A DNA stretch of 64,000 nt, from positions 372,001-436,000 of the forward strand of contig NZ_JACGLS010000001.1 in assembly GCF_014062345.1 (NCBI RefSeq), read 5' to 3'. The notes under the pieces are model-generated. The model made no database searches, was not told the DNA's origin, and was given only the letters and a program-made list of their open reading frames with translations. Source of the DNA: Tenacibaculum pelagium (GTDB taxonomy: Bacteria > Bacteroidota > Bacteroidia > Flavobacteriales > Flavobacteriaceae). Positions within the stretch are counted from its first letter, which is position 1; each line of letters opens with the position of its first letter. The position numbers were made by a program, and so were the translations under genes. Shown piece after piece: positions 17,828 to 25,903 of the stretch.

Positions 17828-18392
17828 AATGATTGATTAATTCGGGTTCTACTTTTCGTTGTACTATCGTTAATAATCTTTTTCTAGCTCTGTGTAACTT
17901 TACTTTTACATTAGCTTCAGAAAAATCTGTAACATCAATAATTTCTTTTAAGCTTAATTCATCAAAATAAAACATCCATAAAATAGTACGTTCGTCTTCA
18001 GGTAAATCTTGCATACATTGTTTAATTACTACTGCGCGTTCTTTCTTTTCAATCGATTCTAAAATTCCTTCAGTAGTTTTAATTTTATTAATCGTTACTT
18101 CATCAATTGTATCAGTATTATACTTGTTTTTTCTTTTTTTTAAAGCATCTAAGCAAGTTCGGTACGCTATTTTATAAATCCAAGTAGAAAACTTAGATTC
18201 TCCTTTAAACTTGCTTAAATTTTTATATACTTTTATAAAAGTATCTTGACTGACTTCTTCTGCCTCTTCTTTATTCTGCATCATTTTAAAAGCCAAAGTA
18301 TACACCATTACTTTATACTTATCTACAAGAGTAGCATAGGCATTAGTGTTTCCTTTTAAGATCTTTTCTATGTAAAGTTGGTCGTTAATAAT
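17814..18392 (-). CDS. ECF RNA polymerase sigma factor (sigma-70 family), non-ATG start likely
   Basis: Sigma region 2 is clear (EAEEVSQDTFIKVYKNLSKF, FSTWIYKIAYRTCLD), as is region 4 (LPEDERTILWMFYFDELSLKEI). The first in-frame ATG is at 18308, but it falls inside region 2.1. The frame stays open upstream to a stop at 18408-18410 and encodes the missing part (DQLYIEKILKGNTNAYATLVDKY). No ATG, GTG or TTG is available there, so I extend to an ATT at 18390-18392. A strict ATG start would give 164 residues lacking the front of region 2. The gene is divergent from the DUF6249 gene. Confidence 0.85.
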   Translation of the reverse strand: MINDQLYIEKILKGNTNAYATLVDKYKVMVYTLAFKMMQNKEEAEEVSQDTFIKVYKNLSKFKGESKFSTWIYKIAYRTCLDALKKRKNKYNTDTIDEVTINKIKTTEGILESIEKKERAVVIKQCMQDLPEDERTILWMFYFDELSLKEIIDVTDFSEANVKVKLHRARKRLLTIVQRKVEPELINHYGRK

Positions 18393-18540
18393 GGTTGATT
18401 TTACATCTTAGACTTTACTATATTATAAAAGGTTACAACTTTTTACAAAAAACTTTTTTTCTAATTTTTTGTAACCTTTTTAAAAAGCATACTGTCTTAC
18501 TTGCAAACACATAAAAATAATCATTTAAAAACAATTTATA

Positions 18541-18885
18541 ATGGACGCAGAAATTTTTATCCCAATTAGCATGTTTGCTGCAATCTTCGGAATCGTTTAT
18601 TTATATTTCACTACTAGACATAAAGAACGTTTAGCTTTAATTGAAAAAGGTGCTGATGCATCAATCTTTATGAGTGGTAAAAAAAGTAGCAGTTTCGGAA
18701 GATTTTTTATTTTAAATCTATCTCTTTTATTAATGGGTATCGGATTAGGCGTTTTCTTAGCTTTACTTTTAGATACTTATACTGCAATGGATGAAGACGC
18801 AATTTACCCTGCTTGTATTTTCTTTACGGGTGGTTTAGGTTTATTTGCAGGTTTTAATCTTACTAAGAAATTAGACACAGAATAA
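18541..18885 (+). CDS. DUF6249-like small membrane protein
   Basis: This 114-residue protein has three hydrophobic segments: near the N-terminus, at about 60-80 and at about 90-107. A conserved-looking cytoplasmic loop (TTRHKERLALIEKGAD) joins the first two. Such proteins are typically found beside ECF sigma factors in flavobacteria, and here it is divergent from one, so it may be a regulon member. Its function is unknown. Confidence 0.82.
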   Translation: MDAEIFIPISMFAAIFGIVYLYFTTRHKERLALIEKGADASIFMSGKKSSSFGRFFILNLSLLLMGIGLGVFLALLLDTYTAMDEDAIYPACIFFTGGLGLFAGFNLTKKLDTE

Positions 18886-18905
18886 ACCTTACTCTATACA
18901 TCTTT

Positions 18906-18937
18906 AAAACCACCTTATAATAAGGTGGTTTTTTTAT
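18906..18937 (+). terminator. Terminator after the DUF6249 gene
   Basis: AAAACCACCTTA pairs with TAAGGTGGTTTT and is followed by a T-run. Confidence 0.85.
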
Positions 18938-18977
18938 TTTAAAAAAGAAAGTATCTTTAACTCAAGACTAACAAACT

Positions 18978-20303
18978 ATGAGTAACGATTACAAAAACAA
19001 AAACTTTAAACAATTATTAGATAAGCTTCAACAAGAAAGCTGGCAGTTAGAACTTATTATTTCTGGTTTCGCAATTTTTGGATTATTTACTGCATTTCCT
19101 CAAATAGATGCAGCTTTAAAAGTTGCCGAGAACGATAAACATATTTACGCGTTTGTTCTACTTCTTGTTGCATATATTGCTTGTTATATTCTCATCTTTA
19201 ACTTACTTGTACATGTAATTTTAAGAGGCTTGTGGATTGGAGCCTTAGGATTACGATATATTTCTGGAGATATCGAATTTGATGAACTTAATTATCAAAA
19301 TAAGTTTACCAACTACTTAAAAAAGAAAATTGTTTCATTTGACAGGTATGTAGCTTCTTTAGAAAATTATTGTAGTGTTTTATTTGCAACTTCTTTCCTT
19401 TTAATTTTTTATGTAATATCTATTACAATCATCATAGTATCTTTTGTTTTAGTAGCTACTTATATTCTTTCTAATGATAGCTTACCTGAAGGATTCAGAA
19501 CTGTTTTGGGTATCATTTTAATGCTAATTATTAGCATAGGTTCATTTTTAGTTTTTATTGATTTTATTACACAAGGATACCTTAAAAAGAAAAAGTGGCT
19601 TTCAAAAATATATTTTCCTTTTTATTGGATCTTTAGTTTTTTAACGCTTTCATTTTTATATAGACCATTGGTTTACAATTTCTTAGACAATAAATTTACT
19701 AAACGACTTATCTTATTTTTAATCCCTATTTATATAGTTATATCTATTTTTAGTTCGGTAAACTATCAAAAATCAAACTACTTATCTAGTGCAAAACTCA
19801 ATTCTAAATTACACATTGATAACAGAGAGTATGAAGATTTAAGAATAAAAGAGAATGATTTTGTTAAAACCGCTAGTATCCAATCAAAAGTTATTACCCA
19901 ACCTTATATAAAATTCTTTAATGTATTTAAAGAAAATGTTGAAAATAGAATCTATAACTATAACCCTTCTTTAAAACCTGAAGAAGACAATAGAGGGTTT
20001 AAGATAGGTAATAAGATTTCTATTAATAAATCTATTTCACGCAAAAAAAGAGATAGCTTAGCTATAGCGTACTTAAAAACTGTTAACGAAATGTATCATA
20101 TTAAAATTGACACTATTCAGTACAAAACGGATTTTTTAATTAGTAAAAACAAACAAAATCAAACTGGATTTGAAACGTATATACCAACCAATAAACTTAG
20201 TGAAGGAAAACATATATTAAAGTTATTTAGAAAGAGAATAAGAAATAAGGATACGATATCAATTACAGATGTGGTAATTCCTTTTTGGTTTTTTAAAGAT
20301 TAG
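18978..20303 (+). CDS. Multi-pass membrane protein of unknown family, paralogue B
   Basis: This 441-residue protein is a paralogue of the one at 11959-13287. Both share a head with LLDKLQQESWQLEL and SGFAIFGL or TGFAIFGL. They also share VHVILRGLWIGA-GLRY, the LENYCSVLFA segment, FLYRPLVYN-LDNKF, a C-terminal charged domain with a KKRDSL-like stretch, and a final IPFW. The copies have diverged strongly in the loop and C-terminal domains, so the duplication is not recent. No catalytic motif is visible. The fixed Trp-rich head and the terminal IPFW motif are the best handles for finding relatives. Confidence 0.85.
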   Translation: MSNDYKNKNFKQLLDKLQQESWQLELIISGFAIFGLFTAFPQIDAALKVAENDKHIYAFVLLLVAYIACYILIFNLLVHVILRGLWIGALGLRYISGDIEFDELNYQNKFTNYLKKKIVSFDRYVASLENYCSVLFATSFLLIFYVISITIIIVSFVLVATYILSNDSLPEGFRTVLGIILMLIISIGSFLVFIDFITQGYLKKKKWLSKIYFPFYWIFSFLTLSFLYRPLVYNFLDNKFTKRLILFLIPIYIVISIFSSVNYQKSNYLSSAKLNSKLHIDNREYEDLRIKENDFVKTASIQSKVITQPYIKFFNVFKENVENRIYNYNPSLKPEEDNRGFKIGNKISINKSISRKKRDSLAIAYLKTVNEMYHIKIDTIQYKTDFLISKNKQNQTGFETYIPTNKLSEGKHILKLFRKRIRNKDTISITDVVIPFWFFKD

Positions 20304-20330
20304 TTTGATATGAATACAATTTAAAACGTC

Positions 20331-20348
20331 TAACCTATAGGTTAACCT
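20331..20348. promoter_or_regulatory. Overlapping palindromes upstream of the M28 peptidase operon
   Basis: TAACCTATAGGTTA (20331-20344) is a perfect 14-base palindrome. AGGTTAACCT (20339-20348) is a second perfect palindrome that overlaps it, giving three alternating GGTTA half-sites just 15 bases before the ATG. It has no T-run, so an operator is more likely than a terminator. Confidence 0.4.
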
Positions 20349-20362
20349 TAAAACTTATTTAA

Positions 20363-21694
20363 ATGAAAACATTTATAACTACTCTTTTCTTAGTTCTTTC
20401 AGTCTTTATATCAGCACAAACAAATACCAAAATCTATGATATTATAAATGCTGTTTCTACTGATAGAATTAAAGCAGATATCACAACTTTAGCTAACTTT
20501 GGAACACGCCATACATTAAGCGATACAATTTCTAACACACGTGGAATTGGAGCTGCACGAAGATGGATTAAATCTGAATTTGAAAACATTTCAAAAAACT
20601 GTAATAATTGCTTGGACGTTTTTTATCAAAAAGACTTACTAGAAAAAGGAACTAACAAAAGAATTACAAAAGATGTTTGGGTAGTTAATGTTGTCGCTAT
20701 TCAAAAAGGAACTAAAAACCCGAATAATTATATTATTATGAGTGGTGATATAGATTCTCGAATTTCAGATCCGAATGATTTTACAAACGATGCTCCTGGA
20801 GCAAACGACAACGCATCTGGAATGGCTGGAGCTATAGAAGCTGCTCGAGTACTCAGTAAATATAAATTTGATAATAGTATTATTTACGTTGGTTTGTCAG
20901 GTGAAGAACAAGGGCTTTTTGGCGGTAAAGGTTTAGCTGCCTATGCCAAAGAAAAAGGTTGGAATATTTTAGGTGTCTTGAATAACGATATGATTGGAAA
21001 CATAAAAGGAGTAGATGGTATTATCGATAATCGAACATTTAGAATTTTTAGCGAACCAACCCCTCCAACCGAAACAGAGCATCAACGAAGAGCAAGACGT
21101 TTTTATGGTGGTGAAGTAGATGGTATTTCACGTCAATTAGCGCGTTATATATATAAAACTACCAATGCATACATGCCAGAAATGAATCCGAAAATGGTAT
21201 ATCGTTTAGATCGATTTGGTCGAGGTGGTCATCATCGTCCGTTTAATGATGCTGGTTATCCAGGAATCCGAATTATGGAAGCTCATGAAAATTACCCCCA
21301 ACAACACCAAGATATTCGAAACGAAAACGGAATTGAATATGGGGATAAGCTAAAATTTGTAAACTTTGATTATGCTAAAAAACTTACTGCTGTTAATGCC
21401 ATTAATCTAGCTTCTATTGCCACTGCTCCTATTTCTCCTAAAAATGTTTCTATTGGTGGAATTGTAGAACCTTCAGCAAAATTAAAATGGGATAGTGTTG
21501 AAGGAGCTAAAGGTTATAAAATATATTGGAGAGATACAACCTCTCCGACATGGGATCATAACAGATATGTTGGAAACATTAACGAATTTACTTTAGAAGG
21601 AATTGTGATTGATAATTATTTCTTTGGAGTTTCGGCTGTTGGAAAAGACGGACATGAAAGTATCGTTAGCTTCCCTTCAAAAATAATTAGATAA
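20363..21694 (+). CDS. Secreted M28-family metallopeptidase with C-terminal FN3-like domain
   Basis: A signal peptide of about 18 residues leads into an M28 aminopeptidase-like domain. Its metal and catalytic residues are visible: Asp149 (GANDNASG), Glu181-Glu182 (SGEEQG), the Asp in LNNDMIGN, and a late His in MEAHENYPQQH. The first ligand position is unusual: where M28 enzymes usually have His in an HxD motif, this reads SGDIDS with Asp129. Residues from about 355 form a fibronectin-III-like domain (LKWDSVEGAKGYKIYWR). It is first in a tightly packed four-gene operon, and its stop overlaps the next ATG. Confidence 0.88.
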   Translation: MKTFITTLFLVLSVFISAQTNTKIYDIINAVSTDRIKADITTLANFGTRHTLSDTISNTRGIGAARRWIKSEFENISKNCNNCLDVFYQKDLLEKGTNKRITKDVWVVNVVAIQKGTKNPNNYIIMSGDIDSRISDPNDFTNDAPGANDNASGMAGAIEAARVLSKYKFDNSIIYVGLSGEEQGLFGGKGLAAYAKEKGWNILGVLNNDMIGNIKGVDGIIDNRTFRIFSEPTPPTETEHQRRARRFYGGEVDGISRQLARYIYKTTNAYMPEMNPKMVYRLDRFGRGGHHRPFNDAGYPGIRIMEAHENYPQQHQDIRNENGIEYGDKLKFVNFDYAKKLTAVNAINLASIATAPISPKNVSIGGIVEPSAKLKWDSVEGAKGYKIYWRDTTSPTWDHNRYVGNINEFTLEGIVIDNYFFGVSAVGKDGHESIVSFPSKIIR

Positions 21695-22272
21695 TGATTA
21701 AGGCAAAACCACAACTTTATTTTAAAACAGATACTAAATGGAGAGCTTGGTTGCAAGACAATTATGAAAACTCTAATGGAATTTATTTAATTCTCTATAA
21801 AGTTGAAACTAAAATTCCATCTATGCGTTGGGAAGAAGCTGTAAAAGTTGCTTTATGTTATGGTTGGATAGATTCTACTGTAAAAAGTTTAGGGGGTGGT
21901 AAGCGTCAACAATACTTTTGTAAAAGAAAACCAAAAAGTGTTTGGAGTGCAGTAAACAAAAAATACATCAAAGAGCTTTCTTCTAAAAATTTAATCCATG
22001 AATCTGGATGGAAGTCAATTAATATTGCAAAAGAAAATGGTTCTTGGGTTGCATTAGATGATGTTGAAAACTTAGTAATTCCTCCAGAATTACAAATGGA
22101 ATTTGATAAAAACTCAACAGCTTTTACAAACTATCAAAACTTTGCTCCATCTTATAGAAAAGGATATTTATATTGGTTAAATCAAGCCAAAAGAGAAACT
22201 ACTCGTCAAAAAAGAGTTACAGAAATTATTAGTCTTTGTGAGAAGAATATAAAAACAAGAGGTACATGGTAA
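21694..22272 (+). CDS. YdeI/OmpD-associated family protein
   Basis: This 192-residue soluble protein shows the family signatures WRAWLQDNYENSNGIYL, MRWEEAVKVALCYGWIDS and YFCKRKPKSVWSAVNK. Distant relatives are tied to bacteriocin tolerance, but no biochemical role is established. The ATG overlaps the upstream stop (TAATG), and its own end overlaps the next gene by seven bases, so it is clearly in one operon with its neighbours. Confidence 0.88.
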   Translation: MIKAKPQLYFKTDTKWRAWLQDNYENSNGIYLILYKVETKIPSMRWEEAVKVALCYGWIDSTVKSLGGGKRQQYFCKRKPKSVWSAVNKKYIKELSSKNLIHESGWKSINIAKENGSWVALDDVENLVIPPELQMEFDKNSTAFTNYQNFAPSYRKGYLYWLNQAKRETTRQKRVTEIISLCEKNIKTRGTW

Positions 22273-23153
22273 AAGTTCTCATTACTGGCGGTACTGGTCT
22301 AATTGGTCAGCATCTACAAAACACTTTAATAAATAATAATATTGAAGTAGCTGTTCTTACACGTACCCCTAAAAAGAGTAATGAGTTTCGTTGGAATCTT
22401 AACGAAAACTATATAGATAAAAATGCTTTTAATAATATTACTCATATCATTCACCTAGCTGGAGCTGGTATTGCAGATAAGCGTTGGACTCTAAAAAGAA
22501 AAAAAGAACTTATTAATAGTAGAGTAAAGTCAACTTCTCTTCTATTAAAAAAAATAACAGACCACAAAGTACCTTTACAAGGTTTTATTTCTGCTTCTGG
22601 AATTGGTTATTATGGTGCTGTAACTTCTGATAAAATATTTACTGAAGAAGATGCTCCTAAAAACGATTTCATTTCTACTATTTGTTCACAATGGGAAAAA
22701 TCCGCTCATCAATTTAAAAATATAGATGTTCCCCTTACTATTTTAAGAACAGGAGTAGTTCTTACCAAAAAAAATGGTGCTTTAAGTAAAATGAACTCTC
22801 CTTTATTTTTATCTGCTTTAGGAACCGGAAAACAATACGTTCCTTGGATTCATATTGATGATTTATGCAATTTATATCTTGAAGCAATTCTTAACGATAA
22901 TTTTAAGGGTATTTATAATGCTGTAGCGCCAGAACATCAAACCAATGAAAGCTTTTCCAAAACATTAGGAAACATCATTAAAAAACCTGTTTTACCAATG
23001 AATGCGCCATCTTTTATTTTAAAAACAGCCTTAGGCGAAATGGCATATATGTTATTAAATGGAAGCCGTGTTTCTGCTGAAAAAACAAAGCAATTTTATA
23101 ATTTTGTTTACCCTGACTTAGTTACAGCTTTAAACAATATTTATCATGAATAA
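22266..23153 (+). CDS. TIGR01777 family SDR oxidoreductase/epimerase
   Basis: An extended short-chain dehydrogenase with the NAD(P)-binding turn ITGGTGLIGQHL at the N-terminus, the catalytic-region motif SGIGYYG near residue 112 and a PWIHIDDL segment. The C-terminal part contains PSFILKTALGEMAYMLLNGSRV, the DUF1731 signature of this family (YfcH-like). The substrate is unknown. It overlaps the genes on both sides by a few bases. Confidence 0.92.
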   Translation: MVKVLITGGTGLIGQHLQNTLINNNIEVAVLTRTPKKSNEFRWNLNENYIDKNAFNNITHIIHLAGAGIADKRWTLKRKKELINSRVKSTSLLLKKITDHKVPLQGFISASGIGYYGAVTSDKIFTEEDAPKNDFISTICSQWEKSAHQFKNIDVPLTILRTGVVLTKKNGALSKMNSPLFLSALGTGKQYVPWIHIDDLCNLYLEAILNDNFKGIYNAVAPEHQTNESFSKTLGNIIKKPVLPMNAPSFILKTALGEMAYMLLNGSRVSAEKTKQFYNFVYPDLVTALNNIYHE

Positions 23154-23823
23154 CAAACTTAAAAATCCTGTTTGGCATTCTTTAAAAGAAACACATAAAA
23201 ACTTTGCTATTCAATATGATGAAGTTCATTTTTATGACCCTAATATTTGTCCTTTTGGAGCATTTACAAATACAGAAAAAACTAAAGATGCTATAAATGA
23301 GTATGCCAAACTAACTGATAAATTCTTTTTAGTTTCTGAAAATGAAATTCCAATCTATGATACATCGAAAATAATACTTCATAAAAAAATTGATGGAGTT
23401 CAAATGGTTTTACAAAACCTACAAGAGATTGATATTACAGAAGAAATCATTCCATTAACAGAAAATCATATTGATGAAATTTATAATCTCGTTTGGCTTG
23501 TGATGCCTGGATATTATAAAAAACGAACTTTTGATATGGGAAAGTACTTTGGTATTTTTAAAAATAATCAATTAGTGAGTATTACTGGGCAAAGGATGCA
23601 AACTAATGATTTTATAGAGATTAGCGCGGTAGTAACTCATCCTGAATACACAAAGAGAGGTTATGCTAAACAATTAACACAATACGTTACTAAAGACATT
23701 TTAAAAGATAAAAAGCATCCTATTTTACATACCGACAAAGGGAATCCTGCAATTAAACTATATGAAAAACTTGGGTATGAAATTATTCGAGATATGAATT
23801 GGTGGTATTTTCATAAAAAATAA
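23146..23823 (+). CDS. GNAT family N-acetyltransferase
   Basis: The C-terminal half contains the acetyl-CoA-binding pattern of GNAT enzymes: ISAVVTHPEYTKRGYAKQLTQYV, then a late NPAIKLYEKLGYEIIRDM. The N-terminal 100 residues are an extra domain (FGAFTNTEKTKDAIN) seen in GNAT proteins of the FR47-like group. The acceptor is unknown. It is the last gene of the M28-YdeI-epimerase-GNAT operon and overlaps the preceding gene by eight bases. Confidence 0.88.
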   Translation: MNNKLKNPVWHSLKETHKNFAIQYDEVHFYDPNICPFGAFTNTEKTKDAINEYAKLTDKFFLVSENEIPIYDTSKIILHKKIDGVQMVLQNLQEIDITEEIIPLTENHIDEIYNLVWLVMPGYYKKRTFDMGKYFGIFKNNQLVSITGQRMQTNDFIEISAVVTHPEYTKRGYAKQLTQYVTKDILKDKKHPILHTDKGNPAIKLYEKLGYEIIRDMNWWYFHKK

Positions 23824-23848
23824 AAGCTCAGACAATGTCTGAGCTTTT
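23822..23848. terminator. Bidirectional terminator between GNAT and the leftward secreted protein
   Basis: AAAAGCTCAGAC and GTCTGAGCTTTT pair around a three-base loop between two converging genes. Confidence 0.85.
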
Positions 23849-23852
23849 AAGT

Positions 23853-24680
23853 TTATTTAGATAGCTCGGGAACTGAAGTATAAATAAAATCTCCATGAAT
23901 TGGAGTAAAATATTTTTCCATTTTTTTACCAAATTCTTTTCTTTCTGTTTCGTCTGACTTATATGCTTTAAACAAGTCACCGTTCGTTTTTCCTAATTGA
24001 TCTAAATCTTCCATCGATTCTACAGCAAAAACTCTTAAAAACTCTGTTTTATCACTTCCCCAAGCATGCCCATGTTGAAAGTAACCTTTAACTTTATCAT
24101 TCTTTTTAATCACATTATCAACATACTCATTGGTTAAACTATCAAATTCTTCTTTAGATCCATCTTCTGGAAATGCAAAATGACTTTTAACCACTAACCA
24201 AATTAATTCTTTATTTGCATCTTCTGGTTTTAACTGTTTTGCCTTCCCTATTGGAGCATAAATTTCATCGGAATGATTAACAGAATAATAGGCGTCTTTC
24301 TTTTTAAAGTAAGCTTTTCTTTTTGCTTCATCCGGCCAATGTGCTTTTACTAGTTCTCCGTTACGCTTATTTGCTTTATCAATAGCTTCCCAAGAATCAT
24401 AAGCGTTTACAAAAATAACCTCTGAATTATCAGGTGTATATCTATGCAAATAAACAAATGAGCCTAAAAGGTGTTCATTCTTTTTGGTAACGTTATCTAA
24501 AAACTCTTTTTCAACTGCAATCCATTTATCTTTATCGAAATTTTCATAGTCCATATTCCAATGTCCCGTTGTTACGGTAATATACTTTGGTCTTTTGTTC
24601 TCATCTTGAGAATAACTGGTTGATGAAGAAACTAAAAATAGTAAGACTACTATTAATAGTTTAATTTTTACTGTTTTCAT
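23853..24680 (-). CDS. Secreted protein with two tandem ABM-like (ferredoxin-fold) repeats
   Basis: A signal peptide of about 24 residues precedes two related halves. The first carries VNAYDSWEAIDKANKRNGEL and ends near NHSDEIY. The second carries FAVESMEDLDQLGKTNGDLF and ends near IHGDFIY. The matching layout indicates an internal duplication of a dimeric alpha-beta-barrel type domain, the fold of antibiotic-biosynthesis monooxygenase-like proteins. No catalytic role is evident and I do not recognise a named family. Confidence 0.78.
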   Translation of the reverse strand: MKTVKIKLLIVVLLFLVSSSTSYSQDENKRPKYITVTTGHWNMDYENFDKDKWIAVEKEFLDNVTKKNEHLLGSFVYLHRYTPDNSEVIFVNAYDSWEAIDKANKRNGELVKAHWPDEAKRKAYFKKKDAYYSVNHSDEIYAPIGKAKQLKPEDANKELIWLVVKSHFAFPEDGSKEEFDSLTNEYVDNVIKKNDKVKGYFQHGHAWGSDKTEFLRVFAVESMEDLDQLGKTNGDLFKAYKSDETERKEFGKKMEKYFTPIHGDFIYTSVPELSK

Positions 24681-24838
24681 GATAGTATAGTTTTAGTTAA
24701 TATAAGCTTGCTGTGCAGAGAATTAGCTTTAAAAAGTATATTAACTAACCTCTTAATGAGAAGTATTATTAAGAGGCATACAAAATTAACAAAATATAAA
24801 TCACTAGAATAGAGTGTTTTAACTATTTTATTAAAAAG

Positions 24839-24870
24839 AAAAAGCTCAGACATTGATTATCTGAGCTTTT
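24839..24870 (-). terminator. Terminator for the DUF6263-like gene
   Basis: AAAAGCTCAGA and TCTGAGCTTTT enclose a ten-base loop. On the minus strand it ends the gene whose stop is at 24893. The stem is nearly the same as that of the terminator at 23822-23848, about 1 kb away. Confidence 0.8.
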
Positions 24871-24892
24871 ATATTTTATGAATGTTTGGCTA

Positions 24893-25630
24893 TTATAGCT
24901 TTGACATAGTGCCAACTACAGTATTCTTAACCACTTTACCCATCATATCTATCTCAATATTTATTACTGATTTAATTGGGATACCAGATGCTCTGTCGAT
25001 ATTTGTAGATCCGGTAATTTTTGCACCAGGCATCATTGACATATTACCAGAAAGAGTTGTAAATACTTTATCTTTTGTAATTTCTTTTACTGTATAAGTT
25101 AATTCCATACTTATACCTTGATTACTTTGAGTATTTGTCCATGTTGAGCCAACAGTTACTTCTTCTTTTGGATATACAACAGTTCTATTAGATTGATTCA
25201 CATACTGCTCAATTCCTGGTGTATTTGGTTCAACCTTTATAATTTTTGCCTCTCCTAAATTACTTGTTTTAGAAAACATAACTGCTTCCATCATCGGTGC
25301 TATCTGACTCTTAAATTTCTTTCCTTCTGCACTTAACTCTTCATCCTTCATATTAGAATTATAATTCACCTTTTCTTCAGCTCCTTGTAATACTTTCATT
25401 GCCATATAAGTGAAACTAGTTTTTGTAAGAAAACTTTCTTCTTCTTTACCAGTAACTTCAATATTCATATTCATGTCCATATCCATTAAAGCAACTCCCA
25501 TGTCATTATTCATTTTCATTGACATTTCATAGTTAGCTCCTACCTCATAATTTAAACGCAATAATACTTTTTCTTGCGACATACTTATTGCTGATACGCT
25601 TAACAACAATACAACTAAAAATTTCTTCAT
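24893..25630 (-). CDS. DUF6263-like secreted protein
   Basis: This 245-residue protein has a signal peptide (SAISMSQ, about residue 19). The mature part begins LRLNYEVGANYEMSMKMNND and has a very methionine-rich stretch (ALMDMDMNMNIEV). The pattern of YPKEEVTVGSTW and SGIPIKSVINIEI matches the DUF6263 family as I recall it; its function is unknown. The 273 bases upstream, before the E1 gene, hold no other feature that I can support. Confidence 0.75.
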   Translation of the reverse strand: MKKFLVVLLLSVSAISMSQEKVLLRLNYEVGANYEMSMKMNNDMGVALMDMDMNMNIEVTGKEEESFLTKTSFTYMAMKVLQGAEEKVNYNSNMKDEELSAEGKKFKSQIAPMMEAVMFSKTSNLGEAKIIKVEPNTPGIEQYVNQSNRTVVYPKEEVTVGSTWTNTQSNQGISMELTYTVKEITKDKVFTTLSGNMSMMPGAKITGSTNIDRASGIPIKSVINIEIDMMGKVVKNTVVGTMSKL

Positions 25631-25903
25631 CTTTATTTTTTAATATTTAAGAAGCGAATATACAAAAACCTCAGGCAGTACATTAATCGTTAATAATCTA
25701 TAACTATTACTCTTTAACCCGTTGATTAAAAATGAATACACCTACCCTAAAAACAAACAATATCATAATTTTTACAACTAATTTTTAACGACTTCATATT
25801 TTAATGATAGTAAAATTAAAAAAATATCAATTTATACTTTGATTCTATATTTTTTTTAATCACATTTGAAAACAATTAATTTTCTACACCCCTGTAAATT
25901 AAA

